DNA of 64,000 nt from Spirodela intermedia (lineage: Eukaryota; Streptophyta; Magnoliopsida; Alismatales; Araceae), in the NCBI GenBank assembly GCA_902729315.2, contig LR746267.1:8496424-8560423 (forward strand), written 5' to 3'. Shown in pieces: positions 25,517-36,397 of this stretch. Position 1 is the stretch's first letter; each line of letters opens with the position of its first letter. Position numbers and translations under genes: made by a program. A model generated the notes under the pieces. It was not told where the DNA came from and did not search any database. It saw only the letters and a program-made list of their open reading frames with translations.

Positions 25517-26590
25517 CCCCGCCACCGCCGCCGCCGGCCATCTCTCTCTCTCTTCTGTAGATTCCCTTTTCTTCCCGGTTCTTATTGTAGCAGAGTCACA
25601 AACCCGCCATCACCGTCATTCTGTCTCCATTCCACTTATGAACCAGGTTTTTCCACAGAATAAAATCCCAGAATGAAATAATACGTAGGCATTCCGCCAT
25701 GTACAATATCGACAGATATGTATATAAGTCCGTGATCACATTCTCGGGTCAACCACACGAGGTGAAAGCTAGCTGGATTTTTTCCAAAAATTAATCGAAA
25801 AAATGCCACCTTGCATTTTTCAAGATCCTAAATCAAGCATTAATTTATAATCGACGTGATTTGCACCGCTGACTTGACTTTCGACGATCAAACTGAAATA
25901 TTTATCTTCTGATATATATATAACAGAGAGAGAATGAAAGAGAGAGAGAGAGAGATTAAATCCTTAAATTGGTGGGTGAAGATAAGTCAACTAGCCAAAT
26001 ATATTTCGTGAAAAAATTGACCTAGTCGTGGCTGTCCCACCGGGGCGGCGGCGGAGGCCACGTGGGGAACGGTGTTTCTGTCATTGGGCAGTCAACAGGT
26101 GCGGTTTCGAGAGCCGCAATCGGAGCGACTGGCAGGGAGACGGCGCCGCCGCTGTGCGGAAGCTGCAACCCGCTGTTTCTCTCTCGTCTTCCCGATAAAC
26201 CTGCTCCCCCACCCCTCCGCACCAGGGCATTTCCCACTCCCACGGCGGCGGCGTCGGCGAGGCCAGACGATGCCCGAGGGTTCTTCTGGTCCCCCCGCCG
26301 GAGGATGGCACCGGCGGTGGAGCAAGCTCGACAAGGAGGTACATAGAAAGAAACGATTTCGCACGATGTACGCGGAAAAGCTCTTCTGCGAATGCAAGGG
26401 ATGTGGCCTTCTTCGTTGTGAAAGCTGTACAGATCAAGGACGACGGTCGCCATCGAAGACATCCAGTTAAGAATAACGGAGAGGAGACGGTAGAGGGAGG
26501 GAGAAAGAGAGATGTAAGATGCCGGGAAATGGGCGGAAAGAAGAAGGCAGGGAGGGAGGAAGGATGGCGGAGGACGACGAGATCTGCGGG
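25517..26590. other. Convergent 3' flanks of CHX and ERF
   Basis: CHX 3' untranslated region with AATAAAATC at about 25660, AT-rich DNA with a GA tract (25938-25955), then GC-rich sequence up to the ERF stop. Overlapping open frames at 26022-26470 on both strands look like GC-rich shadows and are not called. Confidence 0.45.
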
Positions 26591-27334
26591 TCAGGAGGTA
26601 GGGGCTGGTGGGAGGTTGAGGTCGAAGGCTAGCGGCGGCTTCCTACTCTTTTCGGCGGCGGTGATGCTCTGCTGCAGTTGCAGCTTGAACTGGAGGTGGC
26701 GGAAGTCTGAGAGAGCCTCTTTATGAGGCTTCCGCCGAAGCTGCTCCGCCACCCCCATCATCTTCTTCTCCGGCTCGCCCCACATCAGCATCTGCATCGG
26801 CAGAACATCCTGCCCCGCCGTCGGTAAAGACGCCGCCATGCCCGGGGGGAGATCCCAAATGTCGGTCCCTACGACGAAGCGGCCGGTCCGCCATGGCTGC
26901 GGCATCGGCAGGTAGGTCGAGGAAGAGGTCACCGAAGAGGAGAGGGACGGAGGCGACAGAGAGAGCGTCGTTCCGGCGGACGACGTCATCTCCGGCTTGT
27001 CGCAGCAGGCCGCCGTCGACAAATGCCCGAAGTTGGTCTTCGCCTTGGGGCCCCGGAGATTGCGGGCCGCCTCGTCGTAGGCCCTCGCGGCCTCCTCCGC
27101 CGTGTCGAAGGTTCCCAGCCACTTCCTGGTCTTCTTCCAGGGGTCTCGGATCTCCGCCGCGAAGCGCCCCCACGGCCGTTTCCTCACTCCCCTGAAATGC
27201 GCCGCATCCTTCCCCCCATCCGCCGGCGAGCCCACGATCACCCCGCTGTCACCGCCGCCGCCGCCGCCGCCCTCCTGCCCCAGCCCCAACATTCCCCCCA
27301 CCTTCCTTGTCCGCTGTGTCTCCACCACCACCAT
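26591..27334 (-). CDS. ERF: AP2/ERF transcriptional repressor with C-terminal EAR motif
   Basis: Intronless, 247 aa, starting [15 protein letters not shown] glycine-rich linker leads to one AP2/ERF domain (about residues 46-104): [40 protein letters not shown], then [17 protein letters not shown]. The Ala and Asp that mark ERF rather than DREB type ([15 protein letters not shown]) are present, predicting GCC-box binding. A Ser/Pro-rich linker and a Gln-rich helix ([12 protein letters not shown]) follow. The protein ends [11 protein letters not shown], a textbook EAR repression motif (DLNxxP) that recruits TOPLESS-type co-repressors. This matches ERF group VIII (AtERF3/4/7-like), nuclear repressors in ethylene, ABA and stress responses. 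Downstream methionines exist, but the annotated start is the first in frame and has a TATA-like element 92 bp upstream. Confidence 0.95.
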   Translation of the reverse strand: MVVVETQRTRKVGGMLGLGQEGGGGGGGDSGVIVGSPADGGKDAAHFRGVRKRPWGRFAAEIRDPWKKTRKWLGTFDTAEEAARAYDEAARNLRGPKAKTNFGHLSTAACCDKPEMTSSAGTTLSLSPPSLSSSVTSSSTYLPMPQPWRTGRFVVGTDIWDLPPGMAASLPTAGQDVLPMQMLMWGEPEKKMMGVAEQLRRKPHKEALSDFRHLQFKLQLQQSITAAEKSRKPPLAFDLNLPPAPTS

Positions 27335-27358
27335 TCCCCGTCGCAGATACTAAGAAGC

Positions 27359-27382
27359 GAGAGAGAGAGAGAGAGAGAGAGA
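27359..27382 (+). repeat. (GA)n tract in the ERF 5' leader
   Basis: Twelve GA units 25 bp upstream of the ERF start codon, read as (TC)n in the gene's sense. The position between TATA-like element and ATG puts it in the transcribed leader. Confidence 0.9.
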
Positions 27383-27425
27383 ACCGGCGCTGGGAAAGGA
27401 GGAGGTGGGGAGAGGAGCGGGGAGG

Positions 27426-27431
27426 CTTATA
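27426..27431 (-). promoter_or_regulatory. TATA-like element of the ERF gene
   Basis: TATAAG on the minus strand, 92 bp upstream of the ERF ATG, followed by a GA/CT-rich leader. Confidence 0.5.
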
Positions 27432-30400
27432 ACTCGCCGGCGCCGCCTGTGGAGTGGCACCGAGTCACGCAGGGTCCAATGTGGTCAGCAGACCCACCGC
27501 CCATTTATCTCGCCTGCGCCTGCGCGGCGCGGCGGAATCAATGGCCGTCGTCAGGCGCCACCAGTGGGTCCCTGCCGCCGCTCGGGAGTTCCGGCTAGTT
27601 GTCAGGTGGGCATAGGCGCGACGCCCCATCCCATCACACGGCTCTACGCCGCCCCTGCCGCGGTGAGCGGACCGTCGCCTGTCTGGAAATCAGGTTCTCG
27701 TCGGCGCCGGAAAGGCCGCCGTGTGACAACGAGATGACGACGGCGCCGATGACGGCGACCGGTGATTTCATCGTCGGTCCGGTGATTCCCCTTCACGGGG
27801 GCACACGCGCGGGGCGGCGCCGACGAGGCTGTTCCTCCATCAATCTCCTCCGCGGAGGGCGGCGGCGGTGGGGCCACCCGCCGCCTCCCCCCATCCCACT
27901 TGGCAAGAACGTAAATTGGGTCTCGTTCTTCATCGTAATCCCTCCCCAGCTGCCGTGCTGCTGCCCGTTCGGCGGCGTCTGAGCAGAGAGCTTTAGCGGG
28001 AATCGTAAACTACTGGGCAGGGCAGGAACAAGGGCCGGGGTAAAAGGGTGGCTTCGACGGCGCCGGCGAATCACCGCCGCCCCCATGCACGGCGTGTCGC
28101 CGGTGTCGGCGGATCGCCCGCTCGGAGACATTAACTGTGGCGAGCGGTCGACACCGAGAGCGGGGGGGGGGCTGCCGCTGCCTGGTGGCGCCTTCCTGCC
28201 GCGCGTAATAAAGACGGGCGGCGGAAAACAAGCAGCGGCGACGGCGTTGGGGGGGGGGGGGGGTGGGGACTGATGAGGTCGGCGGTCAAAGGCATCTCCG
28301 CCCAGTAGCCCCAGTAGCCCCTCGCTCTTCCCCCGCCTCGTACCTGCTCCGCCGCTTCTTCATCTTCCGCCTCTCCTGAAGGGGAATCTCCACCGCAAAC
28401 CTCAAAACGCATTGATTATCCTCTCTCCACTGGTAGATTTCAAACATTTGATCCTGGTCTCAGAAAAAGGGAGGTTCATTTTTTTTCGCCCTGGGAAGGG
28501 TGGGTCATTAAATGACCCCGGCCGGTCGTCTTCTACCTGTCTACTGTGGAGCCTGTTGAGGTGGTCTTGTACCTACCCGGCAGGCCCACCGGCGACAGCA
28601 GCTGAGGGCCGGCAATCGAAGCACAACGAATGTAGAAGGACACGTGACGGCAGCGTCCTGATTCAGGGCAAGTCATCAGCCTTCTACCGCGAACTGCGGA
28701 TGCAAGAATGAGATCACAGGAACTGTGCGCGCCGCTGGCAGAGCCTTTTCCGGCGCCGCCTGTCGCCGGCGTGGGCCACCGGAGGCCCGCCAGAAAGCCA
28801 TGTCCTCCGCCGTCTCGTCGTCTTTTCTTCCTTCGGAGACGTCCGCCCGCCGCCCCCGTCCCCGCAGGGAGAGAACGACGACCGCACCTCTCCAGCCGGC
28901 GGCGAAACCTGACTCCAGGGGGGACGAGAAAGCGACTACGAGGACCACGGCGGACATAGCCCTGACGGCACGGTGGTCCTGCGAGGTGGGTCGGTCCCAT
29001 ACAGGGCCGCCTCGTAAAGGAACTTCCTCTGCTAGTCGTCAGGGCAGCGGGAGAGGGGGACGGCGATGACCTCACCGGCCTGCGACCACACGGGGCCGAC
29101 TGGTCTTCCGTGTGCCCAGCGCGCACGCTTCCTCTCTCTCGCCGTACGGTCGGCCCGCATGTGGACGGCAGTCGGCGCCAGTCGCGTCCACGGGAAGGAA
29201 GACCCCGGCAGGGACCGTAGAGCTTCCAGTTTTGACGGTGACGTCCTCGTCGCCGAACCCGCCGCCGCGCGGGGCGGTAAGCGGGCTCATAACTGCGAGC
29301 ACCTGCGCCGCCATCGACCACGCAGCCGCCGGACGCATATAAAAAAAAGCTCTTCGTCCAACGTAACACTTAGAAAACAGACGGGTTTCCCGGTCGGAGA
29401 CCTCCATCGCCGCCGGGCAGAAGGACGTCCGGCGGCGAGTGAGTTCCGGGTCTGTACAACGGGCGGGACGGGAGAGGTTCTCCGGTTTCGCGGTTCTCCG
29501 TCGATGGTGACGGCGCAGCAGGGGGGAAATCCAGTCGCCGCCGCCGCCGGAGAACGCATGTCAGTCGCTGACCGGTCATCAGCAGATGCCACCGCCGGCC
29601 ATCTGCCTCACTTGTGGCGTTGAAACAGTCAGTCCCACTGTTCAGCGGACGGCGTGGTTCGGATTCCGCCGTCGGAGCGCCGGGCCAGTGTGAGAAATCA
29701 TAAAATAAAACAAGCGGCAGACATTAATGCCGGCGGCAGAGCGCACGCTCGGGCAGACGGAGCTCGACGTCACCGGGCAGGCTCCCGTCGACCGCTGCGC
29801 CGCAGCCCTCGCCGGAGACACGACCCGTCAGCAGCCCTAAATGTTCAGCAGCAGCAGCTATGGCCATCCCGTCGCTGCCCCGCCTCATCAACTCACTGCT
29901 ACGCCAGCTGGGGAGGATGGTGGGGCTTGTCTGGCGGCGCAGGTAAAGACGGGGTCAGCCCTCGGCAAGGCTACAGTGAACGCAGCTTTCACTTGGAAGC
30001 GGACTCCCCTCGTACGAATGACCGGAATGGGCCCTCGTCTAATCGGTCGGCAAGTACTATGGTTGACTCCAGAACCCAGAGGCGCCGTCCGTTCATGAAA
30101 TTTAGGTCGGTTCGAAGCAGTCAAACTTTACCAGGAGTCTTGTCCGAAGAAATGGGAGACGATAGAGCATCCAAATATCGATATAATCCCGATTAAAATC
30201 AAATCTTATAAGACGAAATTTGTCGATATAATCAAGAAAGAACGAGGATGGTTTGACACCTCGGTTTCAGACGGGTGGGTAAAACTTTAGTCGTAGTTCT
30301 ATAAAATCGAAGAAAGTCAACTCTGCTTGCCGGTCAGTGGCTCTTCTCTGTAATTTCTACCATTAATTACTATTTCCGGTTAATCTTCTAAACTCTTTTG

Positions 30401-30792
30401 TATCTTCTGCTCTCCTTTCCATTGTTGTTTACCCATTCCCGTCACAGAAGGCACCGACCTGGGCAGCGGCTGTACTCGATTGTGCCGGCGGTTCAATCGG
30501 CGGACGGCGGCGCCATTTCACATCGCCACCCGTGGAGCGGCTCCGGTGGGGAACAAAACCCTCCCTGTAGGATATTCTTGGTCCTCCAGATCCTCTCCGA
30601 TTTGGATAAGAAATAAAACCATCGGATGAACTCTTATTCAGGTGAAAATTGGTCCGCAGGCCTCCATGGCTTTTAATCGTCTTCCTCGAGCAGCTTGGGG
30701 AAGAAGGATGCTCCTCCGCCTTCCCTCTCGGAGGAAAAAAAACATAGAACAGGGGGGGGGAAAGGAATGCCGGGTCTGGGCTTGCATTAGGG

Positions 30793-33700
30793 CTACTGAT
30801 TCTCTATCTTCTCGACGGCGGTTCGGATATCTTCTTGAACCGCAGCTCTCGACGGCGAGAGGACGGCGTCGGCCAAGACGGACGGCAGCCCGCCGAGCGG
30901 CGCGTAGAGCTCGCAGGCGTTGTCGGCGTCCTCGTTCAGCGCCGCCACCCTGTGCAGGCAACCGATCTCCTCGGGGTCTATCAGCAAGCCGCTGGTGCCG
31001 TCCTTCCAGCCTATCAGCTGCATTCAGGGAAAAAATGTCAGGGAATCCATCTCCGGCCAAGTGAACTACGGGGTGGCTGAGGGTTCAGAAGTTTGCTGGC
31101 CTGGGGCGGCGCTGCCATGACGTTGGTGCAGTAGAGCCTGGCGTTGTCTACGAGCTGGCAGTACTTGGGGAAGGCCCTCGCAAAACTCCGGTGGGATTTG
31201 AGCTGCGACTTCACCCTCACCGCCCGCTTGGTGAGTATAGCCCGCCTGAGATTTTTCAGATACCGACTGGTTAGAGAAATGAGCCACGCCGGCGATGTGT
31301 CCTCCTGTTCTAGGTTTTTTCCGGCTGGAAGACGACCTGATCCCTCTCACGACGGCGAGATAGGTGTCGCACACGACACCCACCAACTCTATTCTATATG
31401 GCTTCCTCCTCTGGTCGCCACCGCAGTTGTCTTCCTCCTCCTCGGCAACCTGCTCCCAGTAGTTCTCGATGACGGAGCCGTCGTCCTGGACGCTGTAGCC
31501 AACCCCCATGCGGTAGCGGTGGCGGTGGACTGCCCGGGCCATGGCGATGGTCTGCTCCACGAAAGGCTCCCACGAGAGGGTTCCGTCCATGATCACGTCC
31601 CGGCCCTCGTTGAGGGCCGTCACCAGTAGCGACGACGCCGCGTCCGTCGACGACTGGTGAACCTGCAGAAAATCCCTCAGGTCTTCTGCATCACTGGACG
31701 GAGGCGGCGCGCTGATGGCCGGCCCAACTTCTGGAGGGCCAAGTCAACGGGCCCAGATTCCTGGCCTCAAGTGAAGCAGGTGCTCCCAACAAATGTGACG
31801 TGAATATTTACTTATTTAGTTTTTCTGCATATATTATCTCAGATATGTACTCAGAGAGACAGAGACAGAGAAGGGGGGGGGGGGGAACTCTGTTTACCAG
31901 CTCGGCAGTCTGTAGGATGTCATGGTGATCGCCGCGGGAGCTGAGGGCGCGGTAGATGACGTCGGACTCCTTGAAGGCGTCGGCCTCGACGACCACGGCA
32001 TTGGAGCCAGCGCCACCCGCCCAGAAGGACCTGCGCGACGGCGAAGAAGCGAGGTCAACGGGGAACACCGCGGATGAGGCGTCAAGCGCTGGCCACGAGC
32101 ACGGCTCACTCCTGGAGGATGTCCTTGAGAACGGTGCTCTTCCCGGCGCCCATCCCGCCGCCCATGAGCAGGAGGACGGGGCTCCGCTCGCTCAGCGCCG
32201 CCGGCACCATCACCTCCGTGCAGCGGGCGTCGTCTCCGCCCCCCATGCCGATGGCCTTCATCTCCTCCGTCAGCGTGAAGAACACCCGGGTTACCTTCAG
32301 GTCCCTGGTCACCCTCTCAAATCTCATCTTCCTGTTCACAGTTCCTCACGTCAGTCAGCTGCCATGAGAGAGCTTGAGCTGGAGGAAGATGGCTAGGAGG
32401 ATTTTAGGGAGGGAAAAGACCCAACCCACCTGGTGGCCTCCATGACGAAGCTCTTTAGCTTCTTCTCCTTCTGCTCGGATTCCGCCGCCAAAACCTACAA
32501 GATTCGCAGACGCCATTGATTCATACACCAGCGTGCATATGATTCGACTTTCTGCAGGTTTTTCGTCCAGTGGGAAATACCTGGCGGATCATGAGGGTGG
32601 TGTGGCTCCAGTGGAAGGCGAAGTAACCGAGAATGCATCTGTCCAGCTCGTCGACGAGCTTGGCGTGGAGGGACTCGGGGTCGGGTGAGCTGACGAAGAA
32701 AGCGAAGATGTTCTCCTCGCAGTCTTTGGCCTTCCTGAGATAATCGTTGGCCAGCTTCCCCAGTCGAGGACACTGGCTGCTGTCCCCGAACCCCATCTGA
32801 CGAGCTGCAGGAAGAAGCAGACGAATTTGGTACTACGATTAAATCTTGTCAATACCATTGGTCCATCTATCAGTACGCGACGTGCCAGCATGATTAGAGG
32901 TTAGGAAGTACACAGATTATCAGCAGCGGAAAATCTTACATCCCACAGCTTCGGCAGATCGCTTAGAGCACCAATTGGTAGAAAAAGACCCATGACCCCT
33001 TCGGGTTATGAAAAATAAAATAAAATGAAAAATGCAAAGGTCGTCTTATTCAAAACCCCAATTATAACATCTCTTCTCTCCCACTTCACACCTAATTCCT
33101 TCAGTGGTTTATCTAAAAGATTCGCAATATAACTAGGAAGGCGTTTTAAATACCACACGAGTCACTGGACATGCGAGTTTTATGTATCCCATTTGATATC
33201 TTCGTACACGAGAATCAACAGATTTGTGATCTGTAGGTCCAAATATCGAAAGCGGATTCGAGTTTCTACAGATGTGGGGATGGTCCGACCACGCGCGAAT
33301 CGAGAGACGACTCGGATGGGAAGAAGACGAGGGAATGACAGAAGGGAGAGGAGATTCGATCCATACGCCATTCGAATCAGATCCTATTCGCAGGTCGATG
33401 GGAGTCACGGGATCTGATTCCCCAGGACCGCGATCGAAATCGGCTGGGTTACGAAAATCGATGGCTGAATCTGTGGATCAGTCAATCTCTCACCAACGTA
33501 ATCGGGGAAGCTCTCGAGCTTGACGACGAGGCCGGAGTCCCTCCGCACCAGGCGCGGGATCGGCTTCTTCTCCAGTGGGCGCCTGCTCCTCTCACGCCGG
33601 ATCCGCGCCGCCGCCGCCGCTACTCCGGCCGCCAGGATAACGACGGAAGCGGCTGATATCCCCAGCAGGACGTGTCCGGTTATCCCATCTGCAAAGAACA

Positions 33701-33850
33701 CAAGCCGCCGGCAGGGTAAGAAGTCGTCAATCACAAGGGGAGAACTGCTCGCGTCCCCCGTAAGCAGATCCTCAACAACAGTCGAGAAGACGAGGCGGCG
33801 GCAGCGGCTGCGGTGGGGGCTGCGGCGGCTGCGGACTAACCTTTCGACAT
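30793..33850 (-). CDS. Membrane-anchored P-loop protein with zeta-toxin-like kinase domain
   Basis: Nine exons on the minus strand: 33841-33850, 33494-33688, 32581-32804, 32430-32494, 32110-32331, 31898-32030, 31337-31662, 31101-31245, 30793-31017. They total 1545 nt, or 514 aa. The first coding exon is only 10 nt. The N-terminus has one strong hydrophobic helix (about residues 8-30, [17 protein letters not shown]), then a basic stretch, suggesting a membrane anchor. The P-loop is [20 protein letters not shown] (about residue 225). It is followed by [18 protein letters not shown], matching the region of the zeta-toxin catalytic Asp, and by [15 protein letters not shown]. Plant proteins of this kind (Arabidopsis At1g06750-type) are annotated as P-loop hydrolases with a zeta-toxin domain. 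Whether they phosphorylate a nucleotide sugar as bacterial zeta does is unknown, and no toxicity should be inferred. Odd: the last intron (31018-31100) begins with GC. Confidence 0.88.
31018..31100 (-). other. Putative GC-AG intron
   Basis: 83-nt intron read on the minus strand. The exon ends in CCCCAG, the intron starts GCCAGC and ends GCAG. No in-phase GT donor is available nearby. Without removing it the frame runs to a stop about 14 residues later and loses the conserved C-terminal segment beginning LIGWKDG. Confidence 0.6.
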
Positions 33851-34691
33851 GATGAATTCCGGCGACTTCCCGTCGTCTCCAGTGCACGGGGGAGGCACAT
33901 CGAATTGTCTTCGTGTCTCATATATAAAGACCTCATATGTTACACACACCAACTCTATTATTGTAGTATGACCTACTGTAGTATCGTTCGTACGTGTCAA
34001 TAGTGGGCCCCGCAGAGTTTTAGATCCAATCACGTTCATCTGCGTAGATCATATATTCTCTCTCTCTCTCTCCCTCTCTCTAACCCCAACGACCAGCTAG
34101 ACTCCTATTTATTGAGTTTTTAACGATTTTCCCTTTTAAAAATATATTAAAATAATATGAATGCCAACTGATTAAAAAAAGAATTATAAATAAAAGTACA
34201 TTTTCCGTATTTCTTAATTTAGAAAAAAATATATAAAGACTCTTCGCCCATAATTACATGTAAATATGACGACGACTGTAAGATAAGATTTAGCTTGTTC
34301 CTCGGCGATGAATTAGCTGCGAGTTATCCAGTCCTGGGCTTCTCCCCAGGTCAACGTCAATCATGAGACGTTAAGAGATCCCCCCACAAACGAACATCCT
34401 GCACAGCAGACGGACTCTACTGAGACCTTCGGCTCCGGTTCAACTCCGGTTCGAATCATGAACAACAGGCTCACACCGCCACGTCATCATCCTCCCCCGG
34501 AAATTGTGAGGATGATGATCCCGACGTGGAGACGACGCACTAGTCAGCGCTCGCTGTGCAAGCAACCTCAAAAGTTGTGGACGAGAGTCCGCCTTCGCAC
34601 GTGCGCAGCGCGTCGGACGGAGCCTATTCGCCGCGCGTGGTCCTTATCCTCTCCGCCGCCAATAAGTAATGCTCGAGTACGTAGATGAACG

Positions 34692-34726
<35 letters not shown>

Positions 34727-34729
34727 GCC
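33851..34729. promoter_or_regulatory. 879-bp head-to-head intergenic region
   Basis: Separates the starts of the kinase-like gene (-) and the OXS3-like gene (+). It holds TATATAAAG (33921-33929), whose reverse complement also reads as a TATATA 71 bp upstream of the minus-strand start, plus CT tracts (34053-34080) and AT-rich DNA. Confidence 0.5.
34695..34723 (+). repeat. (CT)n tract immediately upstream of the OXS3-like start
   Basis: About fourteen CT units ending 6 bp before the ATG at 34730. This is probably the 3' end of the 5' leader. An upstream in-frame ATG (34685) would translate it as a Leu-Ser repeat, which is unlikely to be real protein. Confidence 0.9.
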
Positions 34730-35208
34730 ATGGCAGTTGTGTTTGGTTCCAGAGGCCAAAGCGTCGCCGGCGACGACAAGACGATGAAGACGGCGAGGGA
34801 GGAGGAGGAGGGCGGCGCCGACGGAAGCGTCTTCGACATGTTCTCCTTGATGGCGCAGCTTCCCCAGAAGTAAGCACAAAACAGCAGCCATTGACAAGCA
34901 GTCCCTCTGCAATGGAGCGGCCTCTCGTTCTTATTCCCTCACTCCTCCCTAACCCCACCGTTGTTTCTCCTCTGTGCAGGAGGAAAGGGCTGTCCCGGTA
35001 CTTCTCCGGCAAGTCCCGGTCCTTCACGCGCGTCGGCGAGGTCAAGTGCGCCGGCGATCTCGAGAAGCTCGAGATCCCGGAAGCCAAGCGGGGGAAGTAC
35101 GCCGGCCGGCACGCCGAAGTCCTTGCCTTCGTCTCCTGCGGCACCGCCTCAGGCCTCTCCCGTTGCGGCTCCGCCCTCGGCTTCACGGGGGGTCTCGCTG
35201 AGAAGTAG
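34730..35208 (+). CDS. OXS3-like (OXIDATIVE STRESS 3 family) small nuclear protein
   Basis: Two exons, 34730-34869 and 34980-35208, in phase, giving 122 aa. The ATG at 34730 sits in a good context (GCCATGG) just after a CT repeat. The N-terminus is acidic (REEEEGGADGSVFDMFSLMA). The join gives LMAQLPQKRKGLSRYFSGKS, then RSFTRVGEVKCAGDLEKLE. Plant OXS3 proteins share the core LP-KRGLS-YY/F-GKS-SFT followed by a V-C-DL pattern, so the family match is good. They are small proteins of nuclear speckles and chromatin; OXS3 supports tolerance to cadmium and oxidative stress. The tail (GLSRCGSALGFTGGLAEK) is not diagnostic. The upstream partner gene is divergent. Confidence 0.82.
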
Positions 35209-36190
35209 CCGCCGCCCTTGCCCCCTCATCGTCAACCTCATCAAACCAGCTGAAACTGTGAGATCACTCACATCTCTGACCGTCTACTTCGTCGGTGGGT
35301 TTTTCCTGCTCGAGAAGCCTGTGAGGCTGGTTAGGTTTATCGCCGCTTCAGCCAAAGCCAACTAGGCGGAACTATGGCGGCAATTGTTTTTCCTAGCCGA
35401 TTTTGCGTCATGTAAAGTGCACCAGAGCAGGCTGTACCTGATTAAACGATCTCAAAGGCCTCTCAGCGTATTAATAGCTCCAAGAAATTGGTCGCCTAAT
35501 GAGAGACCCCTCATGAGCCTCCTGGTTTTACAAATAAATCCGCTTGTTTATGCGAAGATCCCACACGGGCAATCGAGCTATGGGTCTCACCGTTAATATG
35601 ATGATGATGCTTTCCATCATCATCTTTGCCTGCTGAAAAAGTATTAAAAAGGGACATTTCACTTTTTATGAATAAAAACGAAGAGTAGATCGTTACCCGG
35701 TTCGATCATTGGGGGGATTGTCAAAACGAGATCCAGGCCAGTGCCACATGCGCCTAGGCGTGATCGGTTTTCCATATGCAGCTTCTCTGAGAAAGGGAGA
35801 GGGGGACATATATGCATATAGGTAGAGCGAGAGAGAGAGAGAGAAGAGGGAGCCAGTTTTTTGAAGTGGGCATCTCCAAGAGATCCCTGACCACCCGATC
35901 TGTTGCTCTCTGAGTCAGGATGGAGAACTGAGAGGAAGCAGGGCTGGTTAGGGTTCTGGGCGGCTCCGTGACATGGGGGTGGGCTACCAGCAGAAGTGAC
36001 CCGGTATCTAGCCACACTTTCTCACAGAGGCAAGCCTTCTTCAACATTATCATCTCTCGGGCCAATTTTTTAAAAAAGTATTCAAAGAAAAATATAAAAA
36101 ATACGCTAAATTTTAGGACAAAAAAACCAGGTAATCCGTATCTCAAACCCAGGACAAGAGGATGCATGAAACCCATGTCTCAAACCCAGG

Positions 36191-36245
<55 letters not shown>

Positions 36246-36397
36246 GTTCTTCCTCTGACACTTACTCGTCGAGATGACGATGAAAGAATATCTACTGTGG
36301 TCAAACAAGCGCATACTTATGCAGCAATTCGCTTCCATGTTCACGATCCCCATGAATTATACAGCCATACCTGAAGAGCTCGAGAGACACACTTCGC
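35209..36397. other. Convergent 3' flanks of OXS3-like and PPR genes
   Basis: No gene recognised. Contains a small perfect hairpin (35600-35624), a GA tract (35827-35844) and a longer (CT)n tract (36195-36244). Small frames at 35384-36258 have no domain. Confidence 0.5.
36195..36244 (+). repeat. (CT)n microsatellite
   Basis: About 25 CT units with one interruption (CTTTCT), 150 bp beyond the PPR stop codon. Confidence 0.93.

Larger units (their letters stand above)
27335..30792. other. GC-rich intergenic region, no recognised gene
   Basis: About 3.4 kb. From 27.4 to 30.0 kb it is strongly GC- and CpG-rich, which alone produces many long overlapping frames on both strands (for example 278 codons at 28533-29369 minus and 185 at 29066-29623 plus). 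Their proteins are Arg/Pro/Gly-rich with no domain. It contains poly-G runs (28163-28170; 28249-28262), a G-box CACGTG at about 28640, and microsatellite-like patches. The left end includes the ERF promoter. After 30.1 kb it becomes AT-richer and leads into the 3' flank of the next gene. Confidence 0.5.

Noticed and set aside
28533-29369. 278-codon minus-strand frame in GC-rich DNA
   Set aside because: Arg/Gly/Pro-rich, no domain, and overlapped by equally long frames on the other strand. GC-rich DNA lacks stop codons by chance.
29066-29623. 185-codon plus-strand frame
   Set aside because: Same GC-rich block, no recognisable motif, no TATA or splice context.
34685-34729. Upstream ATG for the OXS3-like protein
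   Set aside because: It would translate the CT microsatellite as a Leu-Ser repeat. The next ATG has better context.
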